This document shows positions 41,152 to 47,986 of a DNA stretch of 58,974 bases, in pieces. Position numbers and translations under genes: made by a program. Source of the DNA: Gemmatimonadota bacterium (lineage in GTDB: Bacteria; Gemmatimonadota; Gemmatimonadetes; Palauibacterales; Palauibacteraceae); NCBI GenBank assembly GCA_022825725.1, contig JAJDWE010000064.1, positions 1-58,974 on the forward strand, read 5' to 3'. Below the pieces are notes generated by a model that saw nothing but the letters and a program-made list of their open reading frames with translations, was not told the origin of the DNA and ran no database searches. Numbering within the stretch: position 1 is the first letter of the stretch; every line of letters starts with the position of its first letter.

Positions 41152-42756
41152 ATGCCGCCCGATACGCGGATCCTGTCTTTCGCCGGAAGATCTTCCGTTC
41201 CGTTCGCCCTTCTGCTGCTCTCCGCGACAGGACTCGCGGGGCAGAACGGTGAGCCCGGGGCCACGGCCCGCCATGTTGCGGCAGCCTCGACGGGCGATGC
41301 GCCCGCGGACGTCACCTTCAGCCGTGACATCGCGCCGATCCTGCAGCGGGCGTGCGTCCGCTGCCACCGCGATAACGGTGTCGCGCCGATGCCGCTCGTC
41401 ACCTACGAAGACGTCCAGCCGTACGCGAGCATGATCGCCCGCCGGACCCAGATCCGGGACCGGGCCGGTGCCATGCCGCCGTGGTACATGGAGAAGGACA
41501 TCGGGATCCAGCACTTCAAGGACGACATGTCCCTCGACGAGTGGGAGATCGAGGCGCTCGACGCCTGGCGGCGCGCCGGCACGCCGGAGGGCGACCCGGC
41601 GGACCTCCCGCCGCCGCTCGAGTTCGACGACGATGTCGTGTGGGCCGCGGGTGAGCCCGACCTGATCGTCAAGCTCCCCGAGGTCCTCGTGAAGGGCGAC
41701 GCGCCGGACTGGTGGGGGGACATCGAGAGCGTGCCCACGGGTCTCACCGAGGACCGCTACGTGAAGTCCGTCGAGATCCGCGAGGTGAACGACGTGCCGC
41801 AGCGGCGTGACGGGGAACACGGCGGGCGCCACACGGTCGGCGGACGTTTCGTCGTCCACCACATGATCTGGAGCACGCGCGTCCTCGAGGGTCAGGAGAC
41901 GGGGCCCGGCTCGCGGCGCGCCTCCGCGGACACGGGCTGGCCGGTGCACGAAGTCGGCCGCGAACCCGACCTCTTCGACGAGGAAGCAGGCCGCCTGCTC
42001 AGCGCCGGTTCCTCCGTGGTGTCGAACTCCGTCCACCTCCATTCCAACGGTCGCGACACGCGCGCCCACCTGGAGATCGGGTTCCGCTTCCATCCGAAGG
42101 ACTACGAGCCGAAGTACAGGCGGACGATCCTCGGGCTCGGGAACGGGAGCGACATCGACATCCGGCCCGGCGCGGCGGGGCAGGAACTCCACGCCTACAA
42201 GGTGCTGGACCAGCACACCAAGATCGTGACCTTCGAGCCGCACCTGCACGCCCCCGGCATGCGCATGTGCCTCGAGGCGATCTGGGGTTTCAACGTCGAG
42301 ACGCTGAACTGCGTCGGCTACGACCACAACTGGGTGCGCGGCTACACCTACGCGCAGGACCACCAGCCGCTCCTCCCGAAGGGGACGGTCCTTCACATCA
42401 TCGGCTACATGGACACCTCCGAGGCGAACCGGAACGTCCCGGACACGCGCAACTGGCAGGGCTCCGGGAACCGTTCGGTCGCGAACATGTTCATCGACCT
42501 CGGCATGCGCGTGGAGATGTCGGATGAGCAGTTCGTGGAGGAGATGGCGATGCGCCGACACCGGCTCGCGCTCGGCCCCAACGACCACGTCGTCGGCTGC
42601 CCGCTCTGCATGGTCATCCCGGCCAACGGCGACATGAGCTACTTCGCCGACGCCGAGTGGTGGCAGCCCGATGCCGCCACCGAGGCCGCGTCCTCCGGCG
42701 AGGGCGAATCGGGGTCCGGGGACAGCCGCGACCCCGGCGACCGCCGGGAACGGTAA
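41152..42756 (+). CDS. Cytochrome c / copper monooxygenase-like fusion protein
   Basis: 534 residues with signal peptide and AAGGAG ahead of the ATG. Residues about 50-140 form a planctomycete-type c-haem domain (DVTFSRDIAPILQRACVRCHRDNGVAPMPLVTYEDVQPYAS, CxxCH about 67-71). The remainder resembles copper type II ascorbate-dependent monooxygenases: SNSVHLHSNG, FEPHLHAPGMRMCLEA (HxH), NWVRGYTYAQDHQPLLPKGTVLHIIGYMDTSEANRNVPD and the Met of VANMFIDLGM. His-rich sites and the C-terminal Met fit PHM-type Cu sites. Electron delivery from haem to copper is inference. Confidence 0.85.
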   Translation: MPPDTRILSFAGRSSVPFALLLLSATGLAGQNGEPGATARHVAAASTGDAPADVTFSRDIAPILQRACVRCHRDNGVAPMPLVTYEDVQPYASMIARRTQIRDRAGAMPPWYMEKDIGIQHFKDDMSLDEWEIEALDAWRRAGTPEGDPADLPPPLEFDDDVVWAAGEPDLIVKLPEVLVKGDAPDWWGDIESVPTGLTEDRYVKSVEIREVNDVPQRRDGEHGGRHTVGGRFVVHHMIWSTRVLEGQETGPGSRRASADTGWPVHEVGREPDLFDEEAGRLLSAGSSVVSNSVHLHSNGRDTRAHLEIGFRFHPKDYEPKYRRTILGLGNGSDIDIRPGAAGQELHAYKVLDQHTKIVTFEPHLHAPGMRMCLEAIWGFNVETLNCVGYDHNWVRGYTYAQDHQPLLPKGTVLHIIGYMDTSEANRNVPDTRNWQGSGNRSVANMFIDLGMRVEMSDEQFVEEMAMRRHRLALGPNDHVVGCPLCMVIPANGDMSYFADAEWWQPDAATEAASSGEGESGSGDSRDPGDRRER

Positions 42757-42758
42757 CC

Positions 42759-43769
42759 GTGGCCGAACCGGTTTCCATGCCCCGGGTCGCGCGGCCCGGG
42801 GCGCTAGCCGTGCCGCTCTTGGGGCTGATCCTCGCCGCGTCCGCGCTCCCCGCCGACTCCGCCGCCCAGACCTACGCCCGGGGCCAGAACGTGGCGCCGG
42901 CGTACGAGGGATGGGAGCAGAACGAGGACGGGTCGTTCAACTTCCTCTTCGGCTACATGAACCGGAACTGGGTCGAGGAGATCGACGTTCCCGTGGGCGA
43001 GGACAACACGTTCTCGCCGGGCCCCGCCGACCGCGGGCAGCCGACCCACTTCCTCCCGCGCCGCAACCGCTTCGTGTTCAAGGTTCGCGTGCCCGCCGAC
43101 TGGGGCGACCGGGAACTCGTATGGACGCTGACGAGCCACGGGGTTACCGAGAAGGCGTATGCCACGCTGCGGCCCGACTACATCGTGGACAACACGGTGA
43201 TCATGTCGGAGACCGGCGCGCTCGGCGCGGGTTCGAGCAACGCCGAGATGCGGTCCAACGAGCCGCCGAAGATCACGCTCGAAGGGGAGCGCACGCGTGA
43301 GGCGATCGTCGGCCAGCCGGTGACGGTGAGCGTCACCGTGGAGGACGACGGCCTGCTGCGGGCGTTCCGCCAGGGGCCGCCGGACCCGCCCGAGACGGCG
43401 GAGGACTCCGCGCGCGTCGACTCGATCGCGAACGCCTTCCCCAGCTTCAGCAGCCGCCAGCTCAGGCCCCCGTCGCGCGTGACGGTGCAGAAGGTCAACG
43501 GCCTCTTCATGTCGTGGTTCGTCTATCGCGGCGAGGGGGAGGTGACGTTCGATCCGCCGCAGGTGAAGGTGTGGGAGGACACGCGCACGGGCGCGAACTC
43601 GCCGTGGGCGCCGCTCTGGCGCCCTCCGGACCTGCCGGAAGACGGCCGCTGGACGGTGACGGCGACGTTTCTTCAGCCGGGGACCTACATCCTCCGCGGC
43701 CGCGCCGACGACGGCGGCCTGTTCGCGGACGAGGAAATCACCATCGTGGTGCGCCCCGCCGCCAGCTGA
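42759..43769 (+). CDS. Secreted beta-sandwich protein, downstream of the haem-copper fusion
   Basis: 336 residues starting at GTG just after the upstream stop (the ATG at 42777 is an alternative and drops six residues). Signal peptide ends near DSAAQ. WEQNEDGSFNFLFGYMNRNW and FVFKVRVPADWGDRELVWTLTSHGVTEKAY are recognisable as a block common in proteins of this type beside copper monooxygenase-like genes; the C-terminal part (GTYILRGRADDGGLFADEEITIVV) looks like an Ig/PKD-like domain. No enzyme motif. Probably acts with the fusion protein. Confidence 0.8.
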   Translation: MAEPVSMPRVARPGALAVPLLGLILAASALPADSAAQTYARGQNVAPAYEGWEQNEDGSFNFLFGYMNRNWVEEIDVPVGEDNTFSPGPADRGQPTHFLPRRNRFVFKVRVPADWGDRELVWTLTSHGVTEKAYATLRPDYIVDNTVIMSETGALGAGSSNAEMRSNEPPKITLEGERTREAIVGQPVTVSVTVEDDGLLRAFRQGPPDPPETAEDSARVDSIANAFPSFSSRQLRPPSRVTVQKVNGLFMSWFVYRGEGEVTFDPPQVKVWEDTRTGANSPWAPLWRPPDLPEDGRWTVTATFLQPGTYILRGRADDGGLFADEEITIVVRPAAS

Positions 43770-43788
43770 CGGGACCGGGGTAGGCCCG

Positions 43789-44025
43789 CTACCGCTGCCC
43801 GTACTCCACGGCTTCGAGCGCCTGGAACACGTGGACGGCCGCGCAGACGATGAAGCACATCAGGTCGAGCGGCTCGCCATCCGCGAGCCAATGCGTGACC
43901 GCGTACACCAGCAGGGCGGCGTTGGCCAGCGACACGCCGGCGGCGCGGACCCGGCGCTGCGCGAGCTGGCCGAGACCCGGAACGAGAAGGCTCGCGAACC
44001 CCGCGGCGGGCGCCTTCAGCGTCAT
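43789..44025 (-). CDS. Small membrane protein
   Basis: 78 residues, overlapping the upstream MBL gene by ATGA. Three hydrophobic segments: FASLLVPGLGQLAQ (a TM2/DUF5683-like PG-GQ motif), AGVSLANAALLVYAVTHWL and LMCFIVCAAVHVFQALEAV. The PGLGQ pattern is typical of small two- to three-helix membrane proteins of unknown role. Confidence 0.72.
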   Translation of the reverse strand: MTLKAPAAGFASLLVPGLGQLAQRRVRAAGVSLANAALLVYAVTHWLADGEPLDLMCFIVCAAVHVFQALEAVEYGQR

Positions 44026-44966
44026 GCGGCCGCGGCTCGCTTGCGCCAGTAGCGGGCGAGCCCCCACCACGAGTCGCCCGCGCCGAACGCGTTGACGTAG
44101 GTGTCCACGGGCTCCGCCGGCATGCGCCCGCGCAGGTCTTCCTCCACCCACGCCGCGAAGGTCCGGGCCCGGGCGGGATCGGCGGACGTGTCCGGGTCCG
44201 CCGGGTCCTCGTTCCCCAGCGACTCGTGCACGGTGCGGGCCCAGCGCGCGAGTTGGTGGCGGAGTTCCGCGAAGTGTTCGACCGGATCCCCGACCGCTCC
44301 GAAGTGGGTTGGGATGATGCGGTCGGGATCCCACGCCATGACCCGCTCCATGCTCGCGTTCCAGCCTTCGACGTCGATGTCGGGCACCGGCGTGACCGGG
44401 ATCACCCCTCCCGGCGGTATGCGGATGCCGCCCACATCGCCCACCCACGCCGTCCCCCCGTCCTCCTCGAAATAGGCGACGTGGTGCTTCGCATGGCCGG
44501 GCGTGTAGGCGATGCGTAGCGCACGGTTGCCGAGTTGCAGGGCATCCCCTTCGTCCACCTCGGTGACGGACTCCGCGGGCACCGGAAGGAACTCTCCCCA
44601 CAGCGTCTCCATCCGGTCGCCGTAGATGCGGCCGGCAGAAGCGAGGAGGCGTTCGGGCCGGATCATGTGAATCGCCCCCACGGGGTGCACGTAAACTCGC
44701 GCCTCGGGCACACGGCTCACGATGGTCCCGGCGGCCGTGGCGTGATCGAGGTGGATGTGCGTGAGCAGAACGGCCCGCACGTCTGCGAGGCCGAACCCGA
44801 CTTCCCCGAGCCCGGCCTCCAGCGCCGGGAGACAGGTCGTGGGCCCGGGGTCGACGAGCGCGATTCCATCCCCGGTTTCCAGGACTCCGGTGCCGATGGC
44901 GAGATCGAAGCCCTGGAACTTCAGGTCGACGATGGAGGTCCGCGCGTCGAGCGTATGGATCGTCAT
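44022..44966 (-). CDS. Metallo-beta-lactamase-fold hydrolase
   Basis: 314 residues. GAGGAGAAC ahead of the ATG. The zinc motif is LLTHIHLDHATAAG (HxHxDH, about residues 70-75), with further ligands in TPGHAKHHVAYF, AWVGDVGG and PTHFG. The class is the glyoxalase-II-like or RNaseZ-unlike soluble MBL hydrolases; its C-terminal helical extension (about 235-314) is longer than the minimal fold. Overlaps the upstream VOC gene by ATGA, so the three minus-strand genes (VOC, MBL, small membrane protein) are probably one transcript. Confidence 0.9.
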   Translation of the reverse strand: MTIHTLDARTSIVDLKFQGFDLAIGTGVLETGDGIALVDPGPTTCLPALEAGLGEVGFGLADVRAVLLTHIHLDHATAAGTIVSRVPEARVYVHPVGAIHMIRPERLLASAGRIYGDRMETLWGEFLPVPAESVTEVDEGDALQLGNRALRIAYTPGHAKHHVAYFEEDGGTAWVGDVGGIRIPPGGVIPVTPVPDIDVEGWNASMERVMAWDPDRIIPTHFGAVGDPVEHFAELRHQLARWARTVHESLGNEDPADPDTSADPARARTFAAWVEEDLRGRMPAEPVDTYVNAFGAGDSWWGLARYWRKRAAAA

Positions 44967-45883
44967 CCGTTCTCCTCGGGGTCGGCCGGGCCGGCCGGAT
45001 TGGGCGGATCGGAGCCGGCGTCGGAAGGCCGCAGTTCGATCCATAGCCCGCCGGCGTTGCCGAGTACGATGTTGTCGGAGACGGACTCGGGCCCGCCGCG
45101 CACGGTCAGCGACACGACCGGGGCGGACTCCGGATCGGCCATCCAGAGGCGCGCGTCGACGACGTACACGGTGCCGCCCCGAATGCCGACGGCGCGCCCG
45201 TGCAGGTGTTCGGGGTGTCGCGACGGGCCGCAGTCGCGGGCCCCGAAGGCGAGCAGGAACCGCGTGAGGCGCTCCGGGTCTTCCACCATCACCCACACCG
45301 CCTCAAGTCCGCGGGCGCCGTTCGGGTGCGGCGCCGGGTCCGCCGACGTCGCGCTCTCGGGATCGGAGGTCACGAAGAACACGGGATGCAGGGGGTGGCC
45401 TCGGGGGAAGGTGCCCCGGCTACCCGCTCCGCCCGAGATCGCGGCCAACTCCGGTTCAAGTTCGCCCGCGATCTCCAGGACGCCCGCCGGCGCCGGACCG
45501 GAGAACGCGAGGTACGCCCCGCCTCCGCCATCGGCGATGAGGTCCGCGTAACGCTGCGCCTCCAAGAAGCCCGGCGCATCGGGGCCGGGGTCGGGGCCAG
45601 ACTGCATCGTTCTTAGTTCGAGCCGGGTCCCGTCGCCGAACGGAATCGATGCCGTCGCGAGACCGTTCTCGTCCGGCTCGGAACTCCCGATCCGGAAGCC
45701 GAACTCGTCGGTGAGTCGCTGCGAGAGAGCTTCGAGGTCCCCGACGGCGATGGGTAAGTGGTCGAGGCGCAGCGAGGATCCCGGGGCGACGCACGCCCCC
45801 GGAGCCCCCTGCGCGAGGGCGGTCGAAGCCGTTCCGAGGAGGGCACAGATGACTGTCGCGATGGAAATTGAGCGGTGGTTCAT
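44963..45883 (-). CDS. Secreted glyoxalase-like (VOC) protein
   Basis: 306 residues from the ATG at 45883, with a signal peptide (ISIATVICALLGTASTALAQG). LRLDHLPIAVGDLEALSQRLTDEFGFRIG is the usual VOC strand-helix opening, and ARGLEAVWVMVEDPERLTRFLLAFG is a second copy of the module. This layout resembles the Glyoxalase_3 domain group. A later Cys-containing segment (ARDCGPSRHP) is not part of the known fold. Substrate unknown. An alternative start at 45931 would run into the divergent DinB gene. Confidence 0.75.
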   Translation of the reverse strand: MNHRSISIATVICALLGTASTALAQGAPGACVAPGSSLRLDHLPIAVGDLEALSQRLTDEFGFRIGSSEPDENGLATASIPFGDGTRLELRTMQSGPDPGPDAPGFLEAQRYADLIADGGGGAYLAFSGPAPAGVLEIAGELEPELAAISGGAGSRGTFPRGHPLHPVFFVTSDPESATSADPAPHPNGARGLEAVWVMVEDPERLTRFLLAFGARDCGPSRHPEHLHGRAVGIRGGTVYVVDARLWMADPESAPVVSLTVRGGPESVSDNIVLGNAGGLWIELRPSDAGSDPPNPAGPADPEENG

Positions 45884-45929
45884 GCGGACAAGATGTCGCC
45901 GGGACGGCGAGGTCGATAGCTTGCCGGCC

Positions 45930-46460
45930 ATGAAACGACCTGGACCTGACGAACACGGCGAGTACTACTCCACCTACATCGACCGCGTGCCGGACGACCG
46001 GCCCCTGGTCGATGTCCTCGGCGAAGCGCCGGACGAACTCGACGCGCTTCTCGGGGATCTCCCGGCCGAGCGGGAGCACTTCGCGTACGAACCGGGGAAG
46101 TGGACGTGCCGCGAGGTGCTGGGCCATGTGATCGACACCGAGCGGATCTTCTCGTATCGCGCGCTCCACATCGCCCGAGCCGATTCGGCGGAGCTGCCCG
46201 GGATGGATCAGGACGAATGGGCCGCGAGCTCCAACGCGGCCGATCGTCCCATCCCGGAACTGCTGCATGAATTCCGTGCGCTGCGCACCGCGAACGCGGC
46301 CTTTTTTGCTTCGCTCGACGAAGACGCGCTTTCGCGCCGGGGAGTCGCGAGCGGCGCCGAGTGCACGGTGCGGGCGCTCATCCATATCATCGCCGGTCAC
46401 GAGCTTCACCACCGGGACGTGCTCAGGGAGCGATACCTGGCCGCCCCCGCCGCGAACTGA
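45930..46460 (+). CDS. DinB family protein
   Basis: 176 residues. The four-helix DinB-like fold shows PGKWTCREVLGHVIDTERIFSYRAL (first His, about 66) and ALIHIIAGHELHHRDVLRERY (His pair, about 155-160), giving the usual three-His metal site. Members include thiol-dependent metalloenzymes and detoxifying thiol transferases. The ATG lies 46 bases from the divergent VOC gene. The next gene follows 29 bases on with its own GAGGAG, so the two may be co-transcribed. Confidence 0.88.
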   Translation: MKRPGPDEHGEYYSTYIDRVPDDRPLVDVLGEAPDELDALLGDLPAEREHFAYEPGKWTCREVLGHVIDTERIFSYRALHIARADSAELPGMDQDEWAASSNAADRPIPELLHEFRALRTANAAFFASLDEDALSRRGVASGAECTVRALIHIIAGHELHHRDVLRERYLAAPAAN

Positions 46461-46489
46461 CAACCCTCCCGCGAACCGAGGAGATCGAG

Positions 46490-46813
46490 ATGACCGAGAT
46501 CACGCTCTACTACCAGCGCCCCGGCTGAACGAGTTGCAAGCGCACCCGTGCGGTGTTCGACGAGATCGGCGCGACGATCGTGGAGGAACGGTTCACCACG
46601 AAGTCGCCGCTCACGGATGACGACGTGCGGGCGCTGCTGGCGGCCGCCGAACGCGTGGTCATCGCGAAGGGAAGGAGCCGGCGCGACCTGAAGCCGGCCG
46701 AGACCGAACTCGACGCGCTCAAGGGGCGCACGGGGAAGTACCGCGCACCGATCGTGCTGGCGGGAGCCACGCTCCTGGTCGGCTTCAACGCCGAGGCGCT
46801 CGCGGAATTGTAG
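46490..46813 (+). CDS. ArsC/Spx-like thioredoxin-fold selenoprotein (UGA read as selenocysteine)
   Basis: 107 residues if the TGA at 46526-46528 is decoded as selenocysteine. GAGGAG lies seven bases before the ATG. The reading frame runs MTEITLYYQRPG-U-TSCKRTRAVF, where U13 and C16 form a UxxC motif exactly where ArsC/Spx/glutaredoxin proteins have CxxC. The remainder (DEIGATIVEERFTTKSPLTDDDVRALL, then APIVLAGATLLVGFNAEALAEL) is an intact ArsC-like body with a normal stop at 46813. Standard annotation would stop at residue 12 or start at an internal codon near 46553. A hairpin follows the TGA at 46530-46559. Redox substrate unknown; the neighbouring DinB protein may share a thiol pathway. Confidence 0.85.
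46530..46559 (+). promoter_or_regulatory. Putative bacterial SECIS hairpin
   Basis: Lower stem CGAGT (46530-46534) pairs with GTTCG (46555-46559, two G-U pairs), and the upper stem CGC/GCG (46541-46543 / 46550-46552) closes a loop ACCCGT. The loop begins 16 bases after the TGA, within the usual distance for bacterial SECIS elements, and has a G-T in its 3' part. Folding was done by eye only. Confidence 0.5.
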
Positions 46814-46838
46814 CGTCGCCTGCCGGCCGGGGCCGGGA

Positions 46839-47222
46839 TCAGCGGGCGGTTTGCACCGTGAAGCCGAAGTCGCCTCGGATCGTGTGGCCGTCCTGCGACA
46901 TGGCCCGCCACATCACCTCGTAGCTGCCGTCCGCGAGCGTCTCGCTCACATCCAGCACGACGACGCTCGGGTCGTCCTCATTCGCGGTCGCCGGCTCGAG
47001 GTCGAGCGGTTCGCCCCCCTTAGGCAGGAGCCGGACGGACGTCCCGGCCATCTGCGGGGCCTCCGTGAACCACAGCGTGACCGTCTCGGGGCTGGTCGTC
47101 ACCGTCGCGTCCTTCTTCGGAGACGACTCCTCGAGGGCGAGGTGGGCGCCGACAAAGACGCCCGCCGTCGCGAACGTGGCGGTCGCCACGACGGCTGCCC
47201 CTCTTCGAATCCATCTGCCCAT
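46839..47222 (-). CDS. CopC-family copper-binding protein
   Basis: 127 residues with an N-terminal leader. The copper-binding CopC/YobA pattern is present: GAHLALEESSPKKDATVTTSPETVTLWFTEAP (His at the mature N-terminus and the P-x-x-V-x-L-x-F pattern) and MSQDGHTIRGDFGFTV (DGH near the C-terminal strand), forming the small beta barrel that chaperones periplasmic copper. No CopD gene follows, so it acts alone or with a distant partner. It converges with the selenoprotein gene and diverges from the metal-uptake genes at 47473 onward. Confidence 0.88.
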   Translation of the reverse strand: MGRWIRRGAAVVATATFATAGVFVGAHLALEESSPKKDATVTTSPETVTLWFTEAPQMAGTSVRLLPKGGEPLDLEPATANEDDPSVVVLDVSETLADGSYEVMWRAMSQDGHTIRGDFGFTVQTAR

Positions 47223-47472
47223 CGACTTCGTCCCGATCCTGGTACGCTCCCCGAGTCGATCCGAGGTCGAACGACGGCGCGCCCGCCGCTCGCCCCCGAG
47301 GCTTCAAAAATCCCGAGTACACCTTACAGGATGCTACCCGTTCCGCGATCCGCGGCAACCGCCCGGTGCGGAGGGGCCGCCAACTTGACTCGTTCCGCCA
47401 CCGAACGCAGCTTGCCTGCACTTGATCCGGAGTGCCCTTTGGCGGCATCCGGAATACTCTGGCGGCATAGCT

Positions 47473-47826
47473 GTGAAGCGTATCTCTCCTCAACAGCCGC
47501 GGGATCTTCGCCGGCTCGGCGTTCAGGCCCTCGTCCTCCTTCAGGCCTTGGTGTTCGCCATTCTGCCAGCGGTGGATGCCGTGCTCGAAGCCGAAGCGCC
47601 GAGCGCCGACGTGCACGTTCAAGGGGAGCACAGCGAGCGCGACGCCGGGCACAGCCACCTGCTGTGCCAGTTGGCTCGTACCGTGACGCCGGGGTTCCCT
47701 CCCCTGATTCCGATCGAGCTGTCGGTGGTATTCGAGACCAGCCCCGACACCCCGACCGCGAACGTCTGGCAACGCCGCCCGATACCGCCCGGCGGGAGCG
47801 GTCCCAGAGCCCCTCCTCGAGCCTGA
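47473..47826 (+). CDS. Small membrane protein with His/Cys metal-site-like loop
   Basis: 117 residues from GTG (the frame opens earlier but carries no good site). A basic start, one hydrophobic helix (LGVQALVLLQALVFAILPAVDAVL), and then a loop HVQGEHSERDAGHSHLLCQLARTV with five His and one Cys. The layout resembles small leader proteins found directly ahead of metal-type TonB receptors (DUF2946-like). The rest is Pro-rich. A TGGCGGCAT direct repeat (47440-47448, 47460-47468) lies just upstream and might be a regulator site. The next gene is a ZnuD-like receptor. Confidence 0.55.
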   Translation: MKRISPQQPRDLRRLGVQALVLLQALVFAILPAVDAVLEAEAPSADVHVQGEHSERDAGHSHLLCQLARTVTPGFPPLIPIELSVVFETSPDTPTANVWQRRPIPPGGSGPRAPPRA

Positions 47827-47986
47827 CCCGCTGCCGGGCCGTCGTCCCGGAAGCCCTCCGATCGTCCCGTGGGAGGCGGATCGCAGGTCTCCCGCAACAC
47901 CCTTTACCCGCTAAAGCGATTTCAGCGAGATGCACCGCGCCTCTCCAGCAGAAGCGATTGCGGTTGCGTCTCGAAGAAGGCTGTCC

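Noticed and set aside
39624-41402. 592-codon minus-strand frame opposite the DUF1080 gene
   Set aside because: Shadow frame; the plus-strand gene has two clear domains and a lipobox.
46526-46528. TGA as an ordinary stop making a pseudogene
   Set aside because: Frame, ribosome binding site, catalytic position and downstream body are all intact, and a hairpin follows. Selenocysteine decoding explains it better, though a sequencing error or true mutation cannot be ruled out without reads.
47223-47472. Riboswitch or small gene in the largest gene-free gap
   Set aside because: I saw only scattered short repeats, weak promoter-like hexamers and the TGGCGGCAT pair; no structured RNA pattern or coding frame with a start and ribosome binding site.
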